NCBI RefSeq assembly: GCF_016889805.1
Contig: NZ_CP069535.1
Coordinates: 2,294,001 to 2,358,000 of the forward strand
Length of the DNA stretch: 64,000 bases
From: Rhodanobacter sp. FDAARGOS 1247
GTDB lineage: Bacteria > Pseudomonadota > Gammaproteobacteria > Xanthomonadales > Rhodanobacteraceae
Direction of reading: 5' to 3'
In this document: positions 16,505 to 26,224 of the stretch, piece after piece
Layout of the letters: each line of letters begins with the position of its first letter
Numbering within the stretch: the stretch's first letter is position 1
Notes under the pieces: generated by a model
Database searches by the model: none
What the model was told of the DNA's origin: nothing
The model's input: the letters and a program-made list of their open reading frames with translations, nothing else
Translations under genes and position numbers: made by a program

Positions 16505-17371
16505 ATGAGCGATCGCCCCGCCTGCTATCCCGCCCCACCGGCACCGCTGCTGTCGGGCAACAGCCCGAACCGCATGCCGCTGCTCGACGTGCTCACCTCG
16601 CCGGTGCCGTCGGGCCGGTTCGATTCGCCGCTGGACGATCGCCACGTGCTCTGCCTGCATCTGGGCGACCCGGTGCCGGTCAGTTACCGCATGGGGCGGC
16701 ACGAACGGCGCGGCACGCGCATCCATGGCCAGTTCTGCGTCGTCCCCGCCGGTTCGAGCACGCGCTGGACGCTGACGCGGCCCGCGCGCTCGCTGCTGCT
16801 GCGGCTGACCCCGGCACTGCTGGGGGATACCGCCGACGCGATGGGGCTGGCATCGCAGGACGCCGGGCTGGCACCGTCGATCCACATCCGCGATCCCCAG
16901 GTCGAACGGATCGGCTGGATGATGCAGGCCGAGGATCACGACGCCTATCCGGGTGGCCGCCTGTTCGCCGACAGCCTCGCCGCGGCGCTGGCCGCGCGTC
17001 TGCTCGCCCTGCAATCGCGCAGGCCGGCGCCATCCCCGGGTCGCGCGCTGCCGGCGTGGCGGCTGCGCCACGTGCTCGAGTACATCGAGGCGAATCTCGA
17101 CCAGGACCTCACGCTCGCCGAACTGGCGGGCGTGGCCGGCTTCAGCCTGTCGCACTTCAAGCCGCTGTTCCGCCAGGCCGTGGGCATGCCGGCCCATCGC
17201 TTCGTGCTGGAGCGGCGCGTGGAGCGCGCGCGGACGCGGCTGCTCGAAGGCGGCGCCAGCCTGACCGACATCGCGCTGGAAGCCGGCTTCGCCCATCCCG
17301 GCCACATGGCCCGCTGCATGCGCCGCCTGCTGGGCGTGAGTCCCTCGCAGATCGCTGCTTCGTCGCGCTGA
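16505..17371 (+). CDS. AraC-family transcriptional regulator
   Basis: 288 residues. The C-terminal third carries the double helix-turn-helix: HVLEYIEANLDQDLTLAELAGVAGFSLSHF, FVLERRVERARTRLLEG and DIALEAGFAHPGHMARCMRRLLGVSPS. The N-terminal region has a cupin-like sensor with HGQFCVVPAGSSTRW. It is transcribed away from the Tat-exported hydrolase/VOC pair, its probable target; the 145-base intergenic region would hold both promoters. Confidence 0.82.
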   Translation: MSDRPACYPAPPAPLLSGNSPNRMPLLDVLTSPVPSGRFDSPLDDRHVLCLHLGDPVPVSYRMGRHERRGTRIHGQFCVVPAGSSTRWTLTRPARSLLLRLTPALLGDTADAMGLASQDAGLAPSIHIRDPQVERIGWMMQAEDHDAYPGGRLFADSLAAALAARLLALQSRRPAPSPGRALPAWRLRHVLEYIEANLDQDLTLAELAGVAGFSLSHFKPLFRQAVGMPAHRFVLERRVERARTRLLEGGASLTDIALEAGFAHPGHMARCMRRLLGVSPSQIAASSR

Positions 17372-17527
17372 GAGGTGACTGTTTCGTGAGCGAGTGCGGG
17401 CGTGCTGCCGGCCGGTGATACACCGCAGCCTGCGCGGTTCGCGCGGGCGCTGCGTTCGCCGCCGGGTTACGATGCCGCCCCTTCGCCCCGTTCCGCGCGC
17501 TGCCGTCGCCCAAGGAGATCGCCCACC

Positions 17528-18370
17528 GTGTCGCACTATTCCGGTCCCCTGCTCACGCGCTCCACCGCCGCAGCCCTGCTGGCGGCGCGCGATGCCGGCG
17601 CCGGTGAATGGGTGGGCTCGCTGGACCTTGGCCTCAGCAGCGAGGCGGTCGCGCTGGAGCCCGGGGCCTGGCAACGCGGCGGCCTGCGTTATCCGTATCC
17701 GGAACGGCTGAAAGACCGCACGATTTATCACTGGGACGGCGACGACTTCGCCCCGGTGGCGCGCTACGCCAGCTCGCTGATCAAGCTGGTGCCCACCGAA
17801 TGGGGTGCACCGACCTTCGAGATCGACGGCATCAAGATGCTGCCGACGTCGAAGGAATCACCGTTCGACGACGCCCGCCGCAAGGTGGCCCTGGTCGAAC
17901 CGCGTGGCAAGGTGGTGCTGGATACCTGCGGCGGGCTGGGCTATTTCGCGGCGTGCTGCCTGGAAGCGGGCGTGGCGCGCATCCACTCATTCGAGAAGAA
18001 CGCCGACGTGCTGTGGCTGCGCACGCTGAACACGTGGTCGCCCGATCCGCAATCGCCCGCCAGTGGCGGCCGTCTGCAACTGACCCATGCCGACGTGGCG
18101 CAGGCGATCACGCAGATCGCCGACGCCTCGGTGGATGCGCTGCTGCACGATCCGCCGCGCTTCGGCATCGCCGGCGAGCTGTATTCGCAGGCGTTCTACG
18201 ACCAACTGGCACGCGTGCTGCGCCGTGGCGGTCGACTGTTCCATTACACCGGCAGCCCGAACAAGCTGACCAGCGGCCGCGACGTGCCCCGCGAAGTGCA
18301 GAAGCGGCTGGAGAAGGCGGGCTTCAGGGCCGAACTCGCGCTGGACGGGGTGCTGGCCACCCGACGCTGA
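17528..18370 (+). CDS. SAM-dependent methyltransferase (COG2521-like)
   Basis: 280 residues. It starts at a GTG ten bases after AAGGAG. Motif I reads VVLDTCGGLGYFAACC, the acidic loop is IHSFEKN, and a DPPRFG motif recalls the (N/D)PP signature of nucleic-acid or protein methyltransferases. It resembles predicted methyltransferases best known in archaea and scattered bacteria. The N-terminal ~110 residues form a separate beta-rich domain (ERLKDRTIYHWDGDDFAPVARY). The substrate is unknown. It lies convergent with the hydrolase next door, with only four bases between the stops. Confidence 0.7.
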   Translation: MSHYSGPLLTRSTAAALLAARDAGAGEWVGSLDLGLSSEAVALEPGAWQRGGLRYPYPERLKDRTIYHWDGDDFAPVARYASSLIKLVPTEWGAPTFEIDGIKMLPTSKESPFDDARRKVALVEPRGKVVLDTCGGLGYFAACCLEAGVARIHSFEKNADVLWLRTLNTWSPDPQSPASGGRLQLTHADVAQAITQIADASVDALLHDPPRFGIAGELYSQAFYDQLARVLRRGGRLFHYTGSPNKLTSGRDVPREVQKRLEKAGFRAELALDGVLATRR

Positions 18371-18374
18371 AACG

Positions 18375-19565
18375 TCAGTGGCGGGTTCCGCCGTCGACGG
18401 CGCGCTTCACCGCATCGACGAAGTCGCGACGCGCGGCGACCAGTTCCTTCGAGGTCGCCTGCGGCCACGCGCCGACCTGCACGATGACCAGCTGGCGTGC
18501 CGGATCGACGTAGACCATCTGGCCGTAGATGCCGATCGCCGCATAGCTGCCGTCGGTGTCGGTCCACCACAGGTAGCCGTAGCCATGGCCGGGGCTGTCC
18601 ACGTCCTGCTGCTTGCGCATGGCGCCGTGCATCCATGCCTCGGCGATCACCGGCTGGCCGCCGATCTTGCCGCCATCGAGCATGAACTGGCCGATCCGGG
18701 CGTAGTCGGCCAGCGTGGCGGACAAGCCGCTGCCGCCGGTGTCGCTGCCGTCGCATTCGTCCTTCAGCCAGTACGCGTCGGACGCCATGCCGTAGGGCTT
18801 CCAGATCGCCTGCGACAGATACGCCGCCAGCGACTGCTTGGTGGCGCGCTGGACAAGGATGCCGAGCAGGTCGGTCTCGGCGGTGTTGTAGTTCCAGTGC
18901 GTGCCGGCCGGATACGCGCGCGGCAACTTGGCCAGGTACGAGATCACGTGCGCCTGGCCGTTCTCGCAGGCGGCGCGATACATCTGCGCCACGTCGGAAT
19001 GCGGGTCGGCGTAATCCTCGTTCCAGCGCACGCCGGAGGTCATCGTCAGCAGCTGCTCCACGGTGACCTTGGCATAGGCGCTGTCGCGCAGTTGGGGGAT
19101 GTAGGTGTCCAGCGTGTCGTCCATGCCGTGGATGTCGCCCCGGCGCAAGGCGATGCCCAGCAGGGTCGAGGTGACCGACTTGGCCACCGAGAATGAGGTC
19201 CAGCGCGTGCCGTCATCGAAACCCGGCGCATGGCGCTGCAGGCGGATGCGGCCATGCTGCAGCACCATCACGCCGGCCAGATGGTGCGTGGCCATGTAGC
19301 CGGCCAGTGTGGACGAGCCGTCTTGCCACTGCGGCGTCAGTGCGGCGCCCTGCGGCAAGGCATGCACGTGCGCGCCGTGATCCACGCGGTCGGCGGGGAA
19401 GATCTCGTACATGCGCGAAAAGCGCGCCGTGTGTTCGGCCTGGCTCCAGAACAGCACGTCTTCGCGCTGCTGGCCGACCGAAGGCGTTTCGCTGGCCAGC
19501 AAGGGCCACGCCAGCGCCAAGCACGACACGAGACACAGCAGACGCAGGCAGATAGTCGAACGCAT
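18375..19565 (-). CDS. Beta-lactamase-fold serine hydrolase
   Basis: 396 residues with a signal peptide ending near LLASETP. The class C/6-aminohexanoate-hydrolase-like core has SVAKS (SxxK nucleophile) around residue 128, the YxN-type HWNYNTAE, and an IGIYGQMVYVDP segment where the KTG/HxG motif would sit. Expected in the periplasm. Substrate could be an ester, amide dimer or cell-wall peptide; clinical beta-lactamase activity is not implied. Confidence 0.75.
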   Translation of the reverse strand: MRSTICLRLLCLVSCLALAWPLLASETPSVGQQREDVLFWSQAEHTARFSRMYEIFPADRVDHGAHVHALPQGAALTPQWQDGSSTLAGYMATHHLAGVMVLQHGRIRLQRHAPGFDDGTRWTSFSVAKSVTSTLLGIALRRGDIHGMDDTLDTYIPQLRDSAYAKVTVEQLLTMTSGVRWNEDYADPHSDVAQMYRAACENGQAHVISYLAKLPRAYPAGTHWNYNTAETDLLGILVQRATKQSLAAYLSQAIWKPYGMASDAYWLKDECDGSDTGGSGLSATLADYARIGQFMLDGGKIGGQPVIAEAWMHGAMRKQQDVDSPGHGYGYLWWTDTDGSYAAIGIYGQMVYVDPARQLVIVQVGAWPQATSKELVAARRDFVDAVKRAVDGGTRH

Positions 19566-19793
19566 GACACTCCTGATGACCCGGCGAGCGGCGCCCGCAC
19601 CGGACCGAAAGATGGCGGAGAAACCGCATCGCGACGAGTCGCGACGGGCGAAAACCCGGCCATTCTAGAACCTCCGCGAATGGCAGCGGCACGCCGACTG
19701 CCTTGCGTGCAGGCGACGGGCATGACACGCGTCACTGGTTTCCCCGCGGCGGCGACGCAAGACTCCGTCCATTCGAGACTGACAGGAGCGAAC

Positions 19794-20522
19794 TTGAACA
19801 CTTCTCGTCGTGGTCGTTACGGGATCGACGCGCCCTACGCCCCCGCGCTGATGGCCGCGGGCCTGCTGGTCTGCCTGGGCGTGATCGCCTTCACGTCCCT
19901 GCGGGGCTGGTGGTTCAGCGCAGGCCTGGTGGCGCTTCTTCTGGCCATCTACATGCATACCACCTTGCGCGGGAAATTCGCGGTGTGGCGTGATCTGCTC
20001 GACGCGCGCCAATGGCGCGGCGACGAACAGGTGCTGGACATCGGCTGTGGTCGCGGCGCCGTCCTGCTGATGGTGGCGGATCATGTCCCGCGCGGGCTGG
20101 CCACCGGCATCGATATCTGGAGCAGCAAGGACCAGTCGGGCAACGGCATCGATGTCGCCGCCCGCAATGCCGAAGCCGAAGGCGTGGCCGACCGCATCGA
20201 GCTGAAAACCGCCGACATGCGCGCCCTGCCATTCGCCGACGCCAGTTTCGACCTGGTGGTTTCCAGCGTGGCGATCCACAACATCGGCGACGCCGCGGGG
20301 CGCAACCAGGCGATCGACGAGGCGTGGCGGGTGCTGCGTCCCGGCGGGCAGTTGCTGATCGCCGACATCTCGAAAGGCGGCCAGTACCGCAGGCGTCTCC
20401 AAGCCATGGGCATCCGCGCGGAACGGCGTCCGCTGGGCTGGCGCATGTGGTGGGGTGGCCCGTGGATGCCGACCACGCTGGTCTCGGCCAGCAAGCCGCT
20501 CGATCACACCGAGGCAGGCTGA
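19794..20522 (+). CDS. Membrane-anchored SAM-dependent methyltransferase
   Basis: 242 residues from a TTG start preceded by AGGAG and five bases. Two N-terminal membrane helices (ALMAAGLLVCLGVIAF and WFSAGLVALLLAIYM) precede a class I methyltransferase domain with VLDIGCGRGAVLLMVADH, DMRALPFADASFDLVVSS and EAWRVLRPGGQLLIADI. The substrate is probably a lipid or membrane-associated molecule. It stands alone, divergent from the beta-lactamase-fold gene. Confidence 0.75.
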   Translation: MNTSRRGRYGIDAPYAPALMAAGLLVCLGVIAFTSLRGWWFSAGLVALLLAIYMHTTLRGKFAVWRDLLDARQWRGDEQVLDIGCGRGAVLLMVADHVPRGLATGIDIWSSKDQSGNGIDVAARNAEAEGVADRIELKTADMRALPFADASFDLVVSSVAIHNIGDAAGRNQAIDEAWRVLRPGGQLLIADISKGGQYRRRLQAMGIRAERRPLGWRMWWGGPWMPTTLVSASKPLDHTEAG

Positions 20523-20732
20523 GCAAGCGGCAAGGACCTCGCGCGCGCCAGGAAGAGCCGGCCGGTCATCGTGCCGGCGTTGCACAACGGCGGACAGCAT
20601 CGCGCAACTGACCTATGATTCCCGGGCTGCCTGCAAAGGGGGGGACAGCCCATGAACATGATCGACGACACCCGCGCGGCGCGACCGTGCTGAGCGGAAC
20701 GCGCGGACGCCATCCGGCCGGGTCAACGGCGC

Positions 20733-22517
20733 ATGCGTGAGTCCCTTCGCGGACTTCGTCGGCTGGCCGCCCTGGCCGCTGCGGCGAGCTGCCTGCTCGG
20801 CCATCCCGTGCATGCGGCCATCCCGGACACATCGCGCATCGACCAGGTCGAAGCGCTGCGCACGAAAGACCACCCGCGTTTCGTGCAGATGCTGCAGCAA
20901 CTCCACCGGCAGGCCGACAGCCTGGGCGCCACGGAGCGGTGGCAGCTGCGCTACCTCGACGCCTGGCAGGCCGCCTACGACGGCAACTACGCCACGGCCG
21001 ATGCCTCGTTGCAGGACATCATCGACCACGCCGGCAATCCGGCGCTGGTGGCCAAGGCCTCCGCGCGGCTGATGGATGACTTCAGCATCAACCGCCGATA
21101 CCAGGCCGCGTTCATGCTGGCCCACCGGCTGGTGCTGGACTTGCCGCGCATCAGGGACAAACTGGCGCGTTTCATCGTCCTGGCCAATCTCTCCCAGGTG
21201 TTCGGTGCGGCCGGCCAGTACGAACTGGCGCTGGACTATGCCCGCCAGATGGAGGACTCGCCGCCCGCCGGCGAAAGCCTGTGTGCCTCGCGCTCGATGC
21301 AGGTGACGGCGCTCTTCAACAGCCAGAAGCTCACCTCGACCAGCCCGCTGCTGCCCCAGGTGGCGGATACCTGCACCGCTGCCGGGCAGCCGGTATTCGC
21401 CGAGACGATGTGGCTGGTGCTGGCCAACCTGCACCTGGACGAAGGCCAGCCCGGCAAGGCCGCAGCCCTGCTGCAGCGGATCGCTCCGGGCATCACCGCC
21501 AATCAGTATCACCCGCACATGGAATCGGCCGGCGTCATGCTGGGGCGGGCCTATTGGCAGCTGGGCGATGCCCGCAAGGCCCATGACTACGCGGCCGCCG
21601 CCGTGGCCACGGCCAGCCCGGACGAGGTCAACGAGACGCTGCGTGATGGCTACGAAGTGCTCTACCGCGTGGCGAAGCAGCGCGGCGATGCGGCCACGGC
21701 GCTGGCCTACTACGAGCACTACGCCGCCCAGGACAAGGGCCATCTCGACGAGGTCAGCGCCCGCGCGCTGGCCTACCAGATGGTGCAGCAACGGGTGCTG
21801 GCGGAGAAGCTCAGGACCGCCGAACTGGCCCGCCAGAACGATGCCTTGCGCATGCAGCAGGCGCTGGACACCCGGGCGGTGGAAACCGGCCGGCTGTACA
21901 TTGCCCTGCTGCTGTTGACGCTCGCCTTCATCGTGCTGTGGCTGTTCCGGCTCAAGCGCTCGCAACTGTGCTTCAAGTGGATGGCACGCCGCGACAGCCT
22001 CACCGGCATCCTCAACCACCAGCACTTCATCAGCGACGCCGAACGGCTGCTTTCCACGCTGCAGAGGAAACCCGGCGACGCCTGCCTGGTGTCCATCGAC
22101 CTCGACCACTTCAAGCAGGTCAACGACACCCACGGGCACGCGATGGGCGATGCCGTGCTGAAACACGCCGTGGCGATCTGCCAGCAACACCTTCGCCCCG
22201 GCGACCTGTTTGGGCGCCTGGGCGGCGAGGAGTTCGGCATCCTGCTGCACGACTGTCCGCATGATCAGGGCGTGGCCATCGCCAACCGCATTCGCATCGC
22301 CATTGCCACTGCGCCACTGGATAACGGCGATGCGACCGTGGCCGTCTCGGCCAGCGTCGGGCTGGCCTCCACCGACAACTCCGGCTACCAGTTGCTGCGC
22401 CTGTGCATGGAAGCGGACGCCGCGCTGTACCGCGCCAAACGCGCCGGTCGCAACCGGGTCCATGCCGACCACGAGGACGCCGGCGACGCCGACATCCGGG
22501 GCGCGAAGCAGGGCTGA
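20733..22517 (+). CDS. Diguanylate cyclase with periplasmic TPR sensor
   Basis: 594 residues. A signal-like N-terminus is followed by about 350 residues of TPR-type helices (periplasmic), one membrane helix near residues 388-408, then a GGDEF domain. The active-site loop is GGEEF (497-501), and RPGD five residues upstream (488-491) is an intact product-inhibition site. It should make cyclic di-GMP in the cytoplasm in response to a periplasmic or envelope signal. No partner phosphodiesterase is adjacent. Confidence 0.85.
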   Translation: MRESLRGLRRLAALAAAASCLLGHPVHAAIPDTSRIDQVEALRTKDHPRFVQMLQQLHRQADSLGATERWQLRYLDAWQAAYDGNYATADASLQDIIDHAGNPALVAKASARLMDDFSINRRYQAAFMLAHRLVLDLPRIRDKLARFIVLANLSQVFGAAGQYELALDYARQMEDSPPAGESLCASRSMQVTALFNSQKLTSTSPLLPQVADTCTAAGQPVFAETMWLVLANLHLDEGQPGKAAALLQRIAPGITANQYHPHMESAGVMLGRAYWQLGDARKAHDYAAAAVATASPDEVNETLRDGYEVLYRVAKQRGDAATALAYYEHYAAQDKGHLDEVSARALAYQMVQQRVLAEKLRTAELARQNDALRMQQALDTRAVETGRLYIALLLLTLAFIVLWLFRLKRSQLCFKWMARRDSLTGILNHQHFISDAERLLSTLQRKPGDACLVSIDLDHFKQVNDTHGHAMGDAVLKHAVAICQQHLRPGDLFGRLGGEEFGILLHDCPHDQGVAIANRIRIAIATAPLDNGDATVAVSASVGLASTDNSGYQLLRLCMEADAALYRAKRAGRNRVHADHEDAGDADIRGAKQG

Positions 22518-22596
22518 ATCCGCCGACCGGACATCCATCTGCCCCGTTCCGGCGTATACAGGTACATTGGCGTCCCGCCCCCACCCCGGAGTCCCC

Positions 22597-23160
22597 ATGA
22601 AGCCACTGATGAAATTCGCCACGCTTGCCCTGCTCGGCGGCGCCACCGTCGCGATGCCGGCCTTCGCCGCCCTGAAAGCCGGCACCCAGGCACCGGAATT
22701 CAGCGCACCCGCCTACCTGGCCGGCCAGCCGTTCACCTTCGATCTGGCCGATGCGCTGAAGAAAGGCCCGGTGGTGGTGTACTTCTTCCCCGCGCCGCAC
22801 ACCTCCGGCTGCAACGTCGAGGCGCACCTGTTTTCCGAGGCGATCGACAAGTTCAAGGCCGAGCACGCCACGGTGATCGGCGTCACCGCCGGCAACCTCG
22901 ACCAGCTGGCCGCGTTCTCGAAGGAAACCGAACACTGCGGCGGCAAGTTCCCGGTCGCCGCCGATGCGGGCGCGAAGATCGCCAGGCAGTACGACGCCAC
23001 CTTGCTGATGCGCCCGGGCTGGTCCGACCGCACCTCGTACGTGATCGCGCCGTCCGGCAAGATCACCTACGTCTACTCCGACCTCAGCCCCAACAAGCAC
23101 GTCGAAGAGACGCTCAAGGCGGTGAAGGCGATCGAGGATGCCGGCAACAGCGGCATGTGA
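22597..23160 (+). CDS. Periplasmic peroxiredoxin (AhpC/TSA-type)
   Basis: 187 residues with a signal peptide ending at PAFAALK. The thioredoxin-fold core has the peroxidatic motif PAPHTSGC (PxxxTxxC) and a second cysteine in EHCGGKF. It should reduce peroxides outside the cytoplasm, using a thiol donor not seen here. It stands alone, ending just before a hairpin shared with the convergent M61 peptidase. Confidence 0.8.
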   Translation: MKPLMKFATLALLGGATVAMPAFAALKAGTQAPEFSAPAYLAGQPFTFDLADALKKGPVVVYFFPAPHTSGCNVEAHLFSEAIDKFKAEHATVIGVTAGNLDQLAAFSKETEHCGGKFPVAADAGAKIARQYDATLLMRPGWSDRTSYVIAPSGKITYVYSDLSPNKHVEETLKAVKAIEDAGNSGM

Positions 23161-23183
23161 TTCCGGACTGATGACTGGCCGGT

Positions 23184-23211
23184 GCGGAACGAAGCCGGAA
23201 CTTCGTTCCGC
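23184..23211. terminator. Bidirectional hairpin
   Basis: A perfect 11-bp inverted repeat (GCGGAACGAAG / CTTCGTTCCGC) with a six-base loop lies between the convergent peroxiredoxin and M61 peptidase stops. There is no long T-run, so termination would be hairpin-dependent. Confidence 0.5.
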
Positions 23212-23222
23212 CCCAAGCTTGC

Positions 23223-25169
23223 CTACTTCCGTGCCGCGATGATCCGGCTCAGATAATCCGGCGTGCCCTCGATGCGCTGCAGGTGCGGGTACTGCAGGCC
23301 GTCGTGGTAGTCCACCGGCACGGTGCGATAGCCGCCCTGGTATTTCAGCAGCAGCTGGATCGGCGCCTTGCTGCCTTTCGCCGCGGCGATCGCTTCCTTC
23401 AGCACCTCTTTCGAATACGCCTGGCCGTTCACCGCTTCCAGCGTGGCGCCGGTGCTGACGCCGGCCTTGAACGCAGGGCCATTCCAGCGCACGTCGTTGA
23501 CCTCGCCCTTGTCGTTCACGGTCAGGCCGATCGACCAGGCGAAGTTGTACAGGTGGCGCGCGGGCTCGGGCCGCGAGTTGTACTGCTTTTCGAATGCCGT
23601 GGGCTGGTCGGTGTAGACCAGCTTCCAGCCGGTGGCTTCGAGGCCGCCAGCCAGCGGCGGGTTCAGCGTGTCGACGCGCGCGTGCAGGAAGCTGGCCCAA
23701 TCGTCCTTCGCCACGCCGTTCAACGTCGCCACCAGGTCGTCGAAAGTGTAGGGCCTGGTCACGTAGCTGCCGTTGTCGACGCCGAAGAACGCACGGGCGA
23801 AATCATCCAGCGACTTGCCGTCGTGGGTGAGCGAGCGAATCCGCGCATCCACCGCCAGCCACAGCATCTGGCCGCCGCTGTAGTAGTCCTCGCTCATCTG
23901 CCAGCTGCGATACGGCAGGCTGGAACGATGCGCCGCGGTGGCGTCGTTGGTGGTGTCCTCCAGCGTACGCCACTGGAAGCCGGGGCGGTTACGATCGTAG
24001 TTCGCGGCGACCATCGCCAGCCCGTCGCGGAACTGCTGCGCCGTCCACAGGCCCGAGCGCGCGGTGAGCACGTAACCCCAGTATTGGGTCTGGCCTTCGT
24101 AGACCCACAGCAGCGAGTCGCCCATCGGCACGTTGAAGTTCGGCGTCCACAGGTCGGCGGGGCGGCGGAACTTGCCGTTCCACGAATGGGCGTACTCGTG
24201 CGCCAGCAGGTCGCGCTCCGGCGCGTTGCTGTCCCAGGCGGTGAAATAGTCCGCGCCCAGGCCGTTCTCGCTGGACTGGTGATGCTCGGTGCCGTTGCCG
24301 CCGAGCACGTCGGACAGCGAGAACAGGAAGTCGTAGTGGTCGTAGTGATGCGAGCCGAACAGGCTCACCGCCTGGGTGACCAGGGCGCGATGCGCCTTGA
24401 GCTGCTCGGGCGACATTTCCAGGTCCTTCGGCGCATCGGCGACGATGTCCAGGTGCACCGGCGCGGCGCCGCCCGGATTGAGGTCGACCCGCTTGAAATA
24501 TTGCCCGGCGTAGATCGGCGAATCGACCAGGTTGTTGAACGTCACCGGCTTGAAGGTGGTGGTGTCGCCCGACTGCGAGGCCGTCTCCAGCGCCGTGCCC
24601 ATCTGCCAGCCATGGGCCAGCGTCACGCTGGGGGCGAAGGTGATGGCGCGCGAGAAGTGCCCGGCCGGATACAGCGCCATCTTGCTCCATTCCATATCCA
24701 TCATGCGGTCGGTGATCTCGAAGCCGCCGTCGCGCGGGGACATGTATTCGAATGCCACCTCCAGGCGGGTCACGCCGGCCGGCACGTCGAGATGGAACGC
24801 GAACACGTTGTACTTGTCGCGCTTCCATGGCACCGGTTTGCCGTCGGCGGTGATCCTGAGCCCGGCCAGCATGGCGATCGGGCCGCTTGGGGAATGGTCG
24901 CCGGGAATCCACTGCGGATACAGCAGGGTCAGCGGACCGGCCGCGACGGGAATCGTCTCGTGTACCCGGAAGATGCCCTGCACCGTGTCGCTGGCATCGA
25001 CATGCAGCGCGATGGTGCCCGGATACGGCGTGTCCTGCGGCGGCGGCACCTGGTCCGCGCCGATCGTCTGCGCCGGCGCGGCCGTGGCGGCCAGGGCCAG
25101 CATCACGGCGGCGGCGAGCGCGGCCAGCGTGCGTCGGGGGCGTGACCAGGTGGGGGTGGGAACGGACAT
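23223..25169 (-). CDS. M61 glycyl-aminopeptidase-like metallopeptidase
   Basis: 648 residues with a signal peptide ending near APAQTIG. The zinc motif HEYAH occurs near residue 325, followed by LLWVYEGQTQYWG carrying the third-ligand glutamate. The C-terminal ~120 residues form a PDZ-like domain (GLTVNDKGEVNDVRWNGPAFKAGV). This is the standard M61 architecture of periplasmic aminopeptidases releasing N-terminal glycine or alanine. Full length. Confidence 0.85.
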   Translation of the reverse strand: MSVPTPTWSRPRRTLAALAAAVMLALAATAAPAQTIGADQVPPPQDTPYPGTIALHVDASDTVQGIFRVHETIPVAAGPLTLLYPQWIPGDHSPSGPIAMLAGLRITADGKPVPWKRDKYNVFAFHLDVPAGVTRLEVAFEYMSPRDGGFEITDRMMDMEWSKMALYPAGHFSRAITFAPSVTLAHGWQMGTALETASQSGDTTTFKPVTFNNLVDSPIYAGQYFKRVDLNPGGAAPVHLDIVADAPKDLEMSPEQLKAHRALVTQAVSLFGSHHYDHYDFLFSLSDVLGGNGTEHHQSSENGLGADYFTAWDSNAPERDLLAHEYAHSWNGKFRRPADLWTPNFNVPMGDSLLWVYEGQTQYWGYVLTARSGLWTAQQFRDGLAMVAANYDRNRPGFQWRTLEDTTNDATAAHRSSLPYRSWQMSEDYYSGGQMLWLAVDARIRSLTHDGKSLDDFARAFFGVDNGSYVTRPYTFDDLVATLNGVAKDDWASFLHARVDTLNPPLAGGLEATGWKLVYTDQPTAFEKQYNSRPEPARHLYNFAWSIGLTVNDKGEVNDVRWNGPAFKAGVSTGATLEAVNGQAYSKEVLKEAIAAAKGSKAPIQLLLKYQGGYRTVPVDYHDGLQYPHLQRIEGTPDYLSRIIAARK

Positions 25170-25527
25170 GGGGAACTCCGGCAGGCAGGTGAATGGACAA
25201 AACTATCACCACTGTTCGGCCGGCGGTGCTGCGCGTGCCACGCAGTGTCACAAATCGTCCCGACCTGCCCGCCGGCTGACGCCGGGCCGCACCGCCAGCG
25301 GCCTGTCGCGGCAGATCCCGTGGCCTGCCGGCGCGGGCTTCGCCACTTTCCGCCACATGGCACACATTCTGCTTCGAGACTCATGCAGGCACCGCCGCCG
25401 GCACCAGCGGAAGGCGGTCGAAAGGAGTCGGGTTTTGGCGTCTTGCATCGTCCGGGGCTTGCTGATGGTCCGGGGCGACAGGGTCGGGTGGAACGGCACC
25501 AGCGCAATCCAGCAGGGAGACCAGGCC
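25170..25527. other. Intergenic region between divergent genes
   Basis: The 358-base gap between the M61 peptidase and the hemerythrin-like gene contains no convincing gene. Its one clear element is a sigma-54-type promoter on the plus strand. The M61 promoter presumably lies near the left edge. Confidence 0.6.
25358..25373 (+). promoter_or_regulatory. Putative sigma-54 (RpoN) promoter
   Basis: TGGCACACATTCTGCT agrees with the RpoN consensus TGGCACG-N4-TTGCW at all but two positions. The GG and GC dinucleotides are exactly 12 bases apart, as required for -24/-12 recognition. It points toward the hemerythrin-like gene, whose start lies about 145 bases beyond the expected transcription start. 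No enhancer-binding protein gene is adjacent. Confidence 0.55.
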
Positions 25528-26118
25528 ATGAACTTCTTCGGAAAAAAACAGCAGCGTGCAGGACTCGAGGTATCGCTGGAGGATCAGCTCGCGGAACAGC
25601 AGGTGGCCCCCGGTACCCAGCTCCACTACGACAGTCGGCTCGTCGAGCGCCTGTGCGGCCATGCGGTCAGCCTGATGGACCTGCTGGCGCTCGGCGGCAG
25701 CGCGGCGCGGGCGTCGAAGTTCGACGAGGCGGAAAGGTGCCTGTACCGGTTCCGCCTGCTGTTCAACGAACATCTGCTGGACAAGAACCTGCGCCTGTAT
25801 ACCTACCTGGGCTGCTGCCTGAAGTCGGACCCCGAAGGCCTGGAATTCATGCGCCACATGCGCCGGGAGACCGGCGAGATCTCGCGCCAGACCACGCGCT
25901 TCCTCAGCCGTTGCCAGGAGGTCGGCATCAGCGAGGAAAGACGGGACGAATTTCTCGACGAACTGGCCCTGATCGAGGACCTGCTCCGCCATTGCTTCAC
26001 CCGAGAGGAGCGCTCGCTGTACCCGATGTACCGACCGCCCCGGTCCTACCACGCCGCACCGGCGCAATCGTCTTCCATCGGCAGGCGGACGCGGATCGGC
26101 CACGCCCTGCCCTGCTGA
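25528..26118 (+). CDS. Hemerythrin-like helical protein
   Basis: 196 residues, mostly helical. LFNEHLLDKNLRLYTYLG and LLRHCFTREERSLYPMY resemble the HxxxE and H/E ligand helices of hemerythrin (HHE) domains, which bind a di-iron centre and sense O2, NO or redox state; the total ligand set is not confirmed by eye. An AGGGAGA site precedes the ATG. A sigma-54-type promoter upstream suggests control by nitrogen, motility or stress activators. Confidence 0.5.
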   Translation: MNFFGKKQQRAGLEVSLEDQLAEQQVAPGTQLHYDSRLVERLCGHAVSLMDLLALGGSAARASKFDEAERCLYRFRLLFNEHLLDKNLRLYTYLGCCLKSDPEGLEFMRHMRRETGEISRQTTRFLSRCQEVGISEERRDEFLDELALIEDLLRHCFTREERSLYPMYRPPRSYHAAPAQSSSIGRRTRIGHALPC

Positions 26119-26224
26119 CCGCACGGCGGGCGAGGTGGCCGCCCTGTGACAACCGCCAGGACCATCGTAAGGTATCGCCAGCGGGGAGATATGGCATCGG
26201 CAATCACGGCGGGGGGACGCTGAA

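Noticed and set aside
18375..19565. Naming the beta-lactamase-fold gene an antibiotic-resistance determinant
   Set aside because: SxxK and YxN motifs occur in many esterases and amidases; the third motif is not a canonical KTG.
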